From Planctomycetota bacterium (lineage in GTDB: Bacteria > Planctomycetota > Phycisphaerae > WQYP01): a stretch of DNA of 10,037 bases. Made by a program: the position numbers and the translations under genes. Positions 6,267 through 10,037 of the stretch are shown here, one piece after another. Position 1 is the stretch's first letter, and the number at the start of each line of letters is the position of its first letter. The stretch lies in assembly GCA_021852245.1 (NCBI GenBank), contig JAJZNY010000339.1, forward strand, positions 1 through 10,037, read 5' to 3'. A model generated the notes under the pieces. It had not been told where the DNA came from. It made no database searches and was given only the letters and a program-made list of their open reading frames with translations.

Positions 6267-8078
6267 CTAACTGCCGTTGGATACCTCGCCGATCCACCGA
6301 ATAACGGCCGCTCTTTCAATTTTGCCCAGTTGACGATTGCCAGCCACCTGCTCCCGCCAGCGGGTTTGCAGGGTATCGATCAGATTTACCATCTGCTGCC
6401 TGTGAGATCGAACGGCACGGCCTTTCAGTTTCCTTACCATTTGCAGCAATTGGTATTGGTAGCGCAGATCTGTTTGCGCCGCCTGCCACAGGGCGGAAAG
6501 GTGATCCATCACGTAGGCCTTGCCGGCAGTGCGGCTTGCCGCAAGCCGCGAGAACTGATCGAGCTGGAGGGAGAAGGCTGCGCACTTTACCAAGTTCGCC
6601 TCTTGCCACCGCCGCAGCGGCAGGTACACCGCATCAGGCAGGAAATGGTCATGAGCAAAGCGGAAAAATAAATCCGGACCCGGCGGTGTATCAGCGTGGT
6701 CCTGTGATCTGAGGAATACCGCACACCGGAAATAATTGAAGGCGCCACTTTCCCTGCTGCGTTTCCATTCCATTTGCGACCGCAGAAACATGAGTTCTAC
6801 GATGATCATGCGATCATTCAAACCGTCGCGGACGGAACCACTCAGGGCTGGAACGGCAGCGCGGCCAGTGAGTGTGAGCGTGCGTAGTAATTCATCAAAC
6901 AGCATATCCGCCCCCGTGCCTCGTACGATCTTCGACTCTATGAAGCGAAGATATTTAATGACACGCGGATTGTGCAGGAGGTGTTTTACGGTGGAGGCTT
7001 TCATCATTTTGCCGTTCGCGCCGAGGCACAGGCCGTGCGGACCGAACAGCAGCCGGGTAAGGGCACCGTAGGCGGGCAGGTAGTCCGAGTTACCCTGCCG
7101 CAATTCCAGCCGGCGCTGTATCTGCGCCGGGCTGTCGGTCGCAATTGGAGGAATATTGAAGATCGGCTTTATGGTGAATTCATCAGCCTTTATGGGTTGA
7201 TTCACGTGAAGATGTGCCAGTACAGTAGTGGCGGTGGCAATCTCCTTCCGCAGCCCCACCGAGTTGCCGATGATTCGGACGGGAAGGAGAATGGTCTGTC
7301 CCTTTGCCTCAAACCGCCTGTAGGTAAAGGTGTAGGTCACCAAGGCCCGGTGCGACTCGCAGAGCGTAATGCGCTTCACGGCATAACCCGTTCGCCGTGA
7401 AAATCTCACACGATAAAGCAGATTGGGGCGCTTGAGGCCGAGGCTTCCGGCGCTGACGATCAACTGCGCTCCGCGATGGTGGGTCGGATGACGATAAACG
7501 CCGCCGTGCCGGAATCGGGCCAAAAAGGATTGCATGATGTGCTGTGGGTGATCATGAAGCGAACGCCAACTAACCGGCGCAGCCGATGTCGATTTTGATG
7601 AGACTGTTTCCAGAAACATGAGCGGGCGCAGAATAGGATTGGGCCCGATGATCTTGGTCGCCATTGCGGGTGGCCGCTTGTAGATCACCGGCGAGGCGTC
7701 ATCAGAGGGTGAGTAAATTTCAAATTGCCGCCCGTCAAACAGGCATGTGCAATCGAGTGCCGCACCGTTGTGAAGTGCAGTCCTGAACTGGAATGTGATA
7801 CGATATTTATCTCCATTGGCGAAGAACTTGTAGACCGATTTCTGCCACGGTGGAATATTTCGCGCTGCTTTCTTCCCCTGCCCGGCAATGGGGAGATTAT
7901 TCATGGTTGTCACGGCTTGGAATTCGATAGAGCGCACCAGCGCGTAATTAGCGATGAGTTGCTGCACAAGCACGCGTACGGGCGCGACTGAATTACGCGA
8001 GGTTTGCGCCAAGGCCCGTGCCGGCGCCACCGCCAGCGGTGTCGTGCCGATGAGGAGCGCAATTAAATACGTTCGCAT
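6267..8078 (-). CDS. Large exported protein with an N-terminal LolA-like region
   Basis: The 603-residue product starts at ATG 8078 with AAGGTG a few bases upstream on the minus strand. Residues 1-24 form a Sec signal peptide (MRTYLIALLIG, then cleavage after RALA); no lipobox cysteine follows. Residues 33-310 show a pattern seen in LolA/LolB-like periplasmic proteins: a helix VRVLVQQLIANYALVRSIEF, then strands such as YKFFANGDKYRITFQF (83-98) and TCLFDGRQFEIYSPSDD (111-127), and later VTYTFTYRRFEAKG. The C-terminal half (about 315-603) is helical and rich in Arg, Leu and Gln with no motif I can name. C110 and C112 form a CTC pair within the beta region. Homology to LolA is inferred from pattern only, and a role in lipoprotein sorting should not be assumed. 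The downstream neighbour on this strand is the convergent zinc-ribbon gene; upstream is another exported gene with similar opening features. Confidence 0.75.
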   Translation of the reverse strand: MRTYLIALLIGTTPLAVAPARALAQTSRNSVAPVRVLVQQLIANYALVRSIEFQAVTTMNNLPIAGQGKKAARNIPPWQKSVYKFFANGDKYRITFQFRTALHNGAALDCTCLFDGRQFEIYSPSDDASPVIYKRPPAMATKIIGPNPILRPLMFLETVSSKSTSAAPVSWRSLHDHPQHIMQSFLARFRHGGVYRHPTHHRGAQLIVSAGSLGLKRPNLLYRVRFSRRTGYAVKRITLCESHRALVTYTFTYRRFEAKGQTILLPVRIIGNSVGLRKEIATATTVLAHLHVNQPIKADEFTIKPIFNIPPIATDSPAQIQRRLELRQGNSDYLPAYGALTRLLFGPHGLCLGANGKMMKASTVKHLLHNPRVIKYLRFIESKIVRGTGADMLFDELLRTLTLTGRAAVPALSGSVRDGLNDRMIIVELMFLRSQMEWKRSRESGAFNYFRCAVFLRSQDHADTPPGPDLFFRFAHDHFLPDAVYLPLRRWQEANLVKCAAFSLQLDQFSRLAASRTAGKAYVMDHLSALWQAAQTDLRYQYQLLQMVRKLKGRAVRSHRQQMVNLIDTLQTRWREQVAGNRQLGKIERAAVIRWIGEVSNGS

Positions 8079-8293
8079 TTTTCACCTTTTAAATTATGAA
8101 CCCGTCATTGTGAATGTCGGGCTCTGCTACCGCGTTGTACCGGCCTCCAGACTCATATAGGCGTCGTCCTACCAGTCGGTCGCACGAAATCATTCGGCAC
8201 CCAAGTATCAGGCACTGCCGCCACGCCCGCATACGGACGCTGACACGGTTTTCCGGCTACAACATTGCCCGACGTCAGCCCTGCCTTGTTCGT

Positions 8294-8312
8294 TGGGGCG
8301 TGGCCCGCCCCA
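8294..8312 (-). terminator. GC-rich hairpin just after the upstream exported gene
   Basis: TGGGGCG (8294-8300) pairs with CGCCCCA (8306-8312) around a 5-nt loop, 7 bp in all. On the minus strand it lies 7 nt beyond the stop codon of the gene at 8320-9354. It lacks a U-tract, so it may be a Rho-dependent or pause-type 3' end, or an mRNA-stabilising hairpin between the two exported-protein genes. Confidence 0.35.
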
Positions 8313-8319
8313 TCGCCGT

Positions 8320-9354
8320 TCAGGGCTTATAGTAGTGACGATATATTTCGCCATCGGTCAGGTAGGTCGGGCGCGTTGTAACACGGAACGTGTGTGCCGT
8401 CCGCAGGTCTTGCACCCAGGCGCCGACGGGAAACTTGATCAGGCATCGCGCTGGCGTGTTTCCGCGCGGCGACAGGCGATACCTGATTCGAGATAGCCGG
8501 TATTTCGCGACGAGTCCAAAATTGCCATTCCAAAACTTCGCCACAACCGTTCCGGGCAACGCGAGGCCGCCGACCGAACGGAACGCCGAGCAACTGACTT
8601 CCTCGACCAGGTAGCTGCCCACCCTTTGCGTGAACCCCGTAATCGCGAGCTGGGGCGCTACTCTGATCGTCCAGCGGGCCACTGCCCGGCCGGCAACGCC
8701 GGGAACTGAGATGTTGCTGGTCTGCGTCAGCACCCATCGTCCATGCCCCAAGGGCTTGAGGCCTAAATGCCTGATTGTCCGCGGTCCAATCCAGTGCCGG
8801 CTCAACATCCCCAAGAGGCCCAGTGCCCAGATCAGGGGCACCCGCACGGGGAGTTTCGCCACGGAGATGGTGCCGAAGGGGTGCTTGCTCACCAGCGTGT
8901 AGCTGAGCGACTCGTCCCGCTGCGGCGACCAAACTTTAATTACCGGCGACGGATCGACACTGCCAGCACCGCCGTGCGCGAACTCTTTTTTAGCCGTGGC
9001 GGAGGTGATCCGCTTTGTGGAGCGGAGCCACCCCTTAAAGAACCGCAGGTGATAGGTGTAGCGGAACTTGCCCCCGGGACCCTTGACCACTTTCCCGACA
9101 GCGCCGCTCTTTTCGGTCTTGGCCAAGTACTTCTTTACGAAAGCCCTCTCAGCGGCGTTGCTGAACCCTTGGTAGGAGTAATGGTAACGGGCAGTGAAAC
9201 TCTGTAAGGCCCTGCTCCTTGCGGCAAGCATGGCGAGGATTTTCTCCTTTTGCCCCTGTGGCCCGGATGCCAGGGCGGGTTGCACCGCTGCAGGCCACGC
9301 GGCAACGCCCAGAGCAATAATCGCCAAAGGCATCCTGAAATGGTTGCATCTCAT
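8320..9354 (-). CDS. Exported LolA-like protein of unknown function
   Basis: The 344-residue product begins at ATG 9354 with GAGGTG about 5 nt upstream on the minus strand. Residues 1-29 are a signal peptide (positively charged MRCNHFR, hydrophobic core, cleavage near ALA/SG), with no lipobox. The mature protein opens with the helix KEKILAMLAARSRALQSFTA followed by ARYHYSYQGF, the helix-then-strand start common in LolA-like periplasmic proteins. Later beta-rich segments include GGKFRYTYHLRFFKGW, WVLTQTSNISVPG and LALPGTVVAKFWNGNFGLV. The C-terminus has FPVGAWVQDLRTAHTFRV, similar in style to planctomycete secreted proteins with an 'FP.Gt.V.D' ending. The protein is strongly basic. The gene is separated by 241 nt from the next exported gene on the same strand, so shared transcription is possible but not certain. 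No catalytic motif is visible and the function is unknown. Confidence 0.78.
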   Translation of the reverse strand: MRCNHFRMPLAIIALGVAAWPAAVQPALASGPQGQKEKILAMLAARSRALQSFTARYHYSYQGFSNAAERAFVKKYLAKTEKSGAVGKVVKGPGGKFRYTYHLRFFKGWLRSTKRITSATAKKEFAHGGAGSVDPSPVIKVWSPQRDESLSYTLVSKHPFGTISVAKLPVRVPLIWALGLLGMLSRHWIGPRTIRHLGLKPLGHGRWVLTQTSNISVPGVAGRAVARWTIRVAPQLAITGFTQRVGSYLVEEVSCSAFRSVGGLALPGTVVAKFWNGNFGLVAKYRLSRIRYRLSPRGNTPARCLIKFPVGAWVQDLRTAHTFRVTTRPTYLTDGEIYRHYYKP

Positions 9355-9529
9355 AGAGTCACCTCATCGGTTCACCAAAGGCTGCCATGCCGCTGCCGCT
9401 CGGCACCATTCGCCCATGGCATCAATGCCAATGGCCAAGCCATGAGCGAGCCAACGCGGCAGAGAGTCCGAACTGTCAAACACACCCCATGACGGCCCCC
9501 AGAACATGCTGAACCGCCACTATTATGGG

Positions 9530-9559
9530 AGTATACTACTCAAAAAAAAATAAACGCAA
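9530..9559 (-). promoter_or_regulatory. Candidate promoter for the exported LolA-like gene
   Basis: On the minus strand TATACT (9535 down to 9530) is a good -10, with TTGCGT (9559 down to 9554) 18 nt upstream as a weak -35. It would start transcription near 9523 and leave a leader of about 170 nt before the gene at 9354. It overlaps the terminator of the preceding small gene. Confidence 0.35.
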
Positions 9560-9584
9560 GCGAAAAAATGAAAAATTTTTGCTT
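9542..9584 (-). terminator. Rho-independent terminator of the small Cys-rich gene
   Basis: Read on the minus strand, AAGCAAAAA (9584-9576) pairs with the arm TTTTTTCGCTT (9568-9558) with one bulged base. TGCG and then TTTATTTTTTTTT follow (down to 9542). The long U-run directly after a hairpin and directly after the stop codon at 9585 is what an intrinsic terminator looks like, although the stem is AU-rich. The segment is strikingly AT-rich against its GC-rich surroundings. Confidence 0.6.
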
Positions 9585-9779
9585 TTACCAATTCTTATCG
9601 CAACATGAACACCCGCCGCCGCAGGAACTCTGGGCGGCGTGCTGCGCCAGAACGCCCGAGGCGCGGGCCACGGTTCCGCCGACCGCACCGGCAAGGTGAC
9701 ACCGGCCGGAGGCCGAGCCGAAGCGACGCTTGCCATCGGCCGTCAAATGAATTACCCATTTAATATTTTCCAGCTGCAT
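9585..9779 (-). CDS. Small Cys-rich protein or peptide precursor (64 aa)
   Basis: This 64-residue ORF starts at ATG 9779 with a near-perfect GGAGG (9790-9786) 6 nt upstream on the minus strand. It stops with TAA directly before a U-rich terminator; these two signals make it much more credible than its length suggests. The N-terminus is MQLENIKWVIHLTADGKRRF. The middle (about 28-50) is Ala/Gly/Val-rich and mildly hydrophobic, and the tail is SSCGGGCSCCDKNW with C53, C57, C59 and C60, plus C27 further up. There is no clear Sec signal. It follows the MauE/DoxX-like gene by 57 nt, so the two are probably co-transcribed. Possible readings are a metal- or redox-active small protein served by that membrane protein, or a peptide precursor with a modified Cys/Gly tail. 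I know no family that matches, and neither reading is proven. Confidence 0.55.
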   Translation of the reverse strand: MQLENIKWVIHLTADGKRRFGSASGRCHLAGAVGGTVARASGVLAQHAAQSSCGGGCSCCDKNW

Positions 9780-9836
9780 CGGATGCCTCCGTGGATGTTG
9801 CGGCCACTGCTCGCTATTGTACCGCGATGTGATCGG

Positions 9837-10037
9837 TCAAGCCTGCGGCTCGGTCTCGCTGCCGCCGGTCGCCGTCGGTTCACTTCCGGGTCGTTGGCTT
9901 GGCCGCCGGGCAAGCATCCACGCCGCTACAGCAAGCGCTATGAGGGCGATGTCACGCAGCAGCCCGATGGCCAAGCCGTGCTCGATAGCCGCCGGGCTGT
10001 GAGCCGCCGCCCACGCCGCACCGAAGCAGCCGCACGG
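9837..10037 (-). CDS. MauE/DoxX-like redox-associated membrane protein, C-terminal part (5' end outside window)
   Basis: A frame open through the right edge ends at TGA 9837-9839 and gives 66 visible residues. It begins PCGCFGAAWAAAHSP, containing the CGCFG motif that I associate with MauE/DoxX-type membrane proteins. A hydrophobic segment follows, LLRDIALIALAVAAWML (about 26-42), preceded by RD where MauE proteins usually have an 'lRN/RD..L' pattern. A positive ARRP stop-transfer and a hydrophilic Pro/Glu/Thr tail close it. MauE-type proteins are thought to pass reducing equivalents or help disulfide formation in the periplasm, often beside thioredoxin-fold partners. The C-x-C pair is the likely redox element here. 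Most of the protein (normally about four membrane helices) lies outside the window, so the family call rests on a short stretch. A VKOR-like or other DoxX-like protein is an alternative. Confidence 0.6.
   Translation of the reverse strand, partial: PCGCFGAAWAAAHSPAAIEHGLAIGLLRDIALIALAVAAWMLARRPSQRPGSEPTATGGSETEPQA

Noticed and set aside
9536..9736. 66-codon minus-strand frame in another phase of the small-gene region
   Set aside because: It reads through the terminator hairpin and U-run (ending in a Phe-rich tail), while the 9585-9779 frame has a strong ribosome site and stops just before the terminator.
1..10037. Mobile elements, CRISPR arrays, tRNAs, long direct repeats
   Set aside because: I saw no transposase or integrase motif, no regularly spaced repeat and no cloverleaf-like sequence. 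A computed repeat or tRNA scan would settle it.

Overview
The window looks like chromosomal DNA from a moderately GC-rich Gram-negative-type bacterium, most likely a planctomycete (Phycisphaerae-like). The reasons are a BON plus DUF1207 outer-membrane protein, a NadA tail of the CLCTTMYRIDPPHLL type, several signal-peptide proteins with no obvious family, and a MauE/DoxX-like membrane protein ending in a low-complexity tail. This assignment is inference from gene content. I see no transposase, integrase, tRNA, rRNA or CRISPR array, and most of the window reads as ordinary vertically inherited chromosome.

Layout. (1) Positions 1-347 (+) hold the 3' end of nadA (quinolinate synthase, NAD biosynthesis). 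(2) Positions 401-1642 (+) encode a secreted BON-DUF1207 protein, probably an outer-membrane beta-barrel. (3) After a 233-nt gap with several alternative short hairpins, leuB (3-isopropylmalate dehydrogenase) runs 1876-2946 (+). (4) A secreted protein of unrecognised family lies convergently at 3129-4169 (-). The 182-nt gap between it and leuB shows no convincing terminator. (5) A divergent region (4170-4449) carries a clear extended -10 promoter and a structured leader for rho (4450-5586, +), followed by a 141-aa two-CxxC zinc-ribbon-like protein (5690-6115, +) and a weak terminator. (6) Two same-strand genes for exported proteins with LolA-like character occupy 6267-8078 (-) and 8320-9354 (-). 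(7) At the right edge the minus strand carries the 3' end of a MauE/DoxX-like redox-associated membrane protein (9837-10037). It is followed 57 nt later by a small Cys-rich ORF (9585-9779) with an excellent Shine-Dalgarno and a U-rich terminator.

The genes do not form one pathway. nadA, leuB and rho are housekeeping genes. Envelope and export proteins fill the space between them. The most coherent local units are rho with its attenuator-like leader and downstream zinc-ribbon gene, and the MauE-like/Cys-rich pair at the right edge. The second pair is the best candidate for something undescribed, but half of it lies outside the window.
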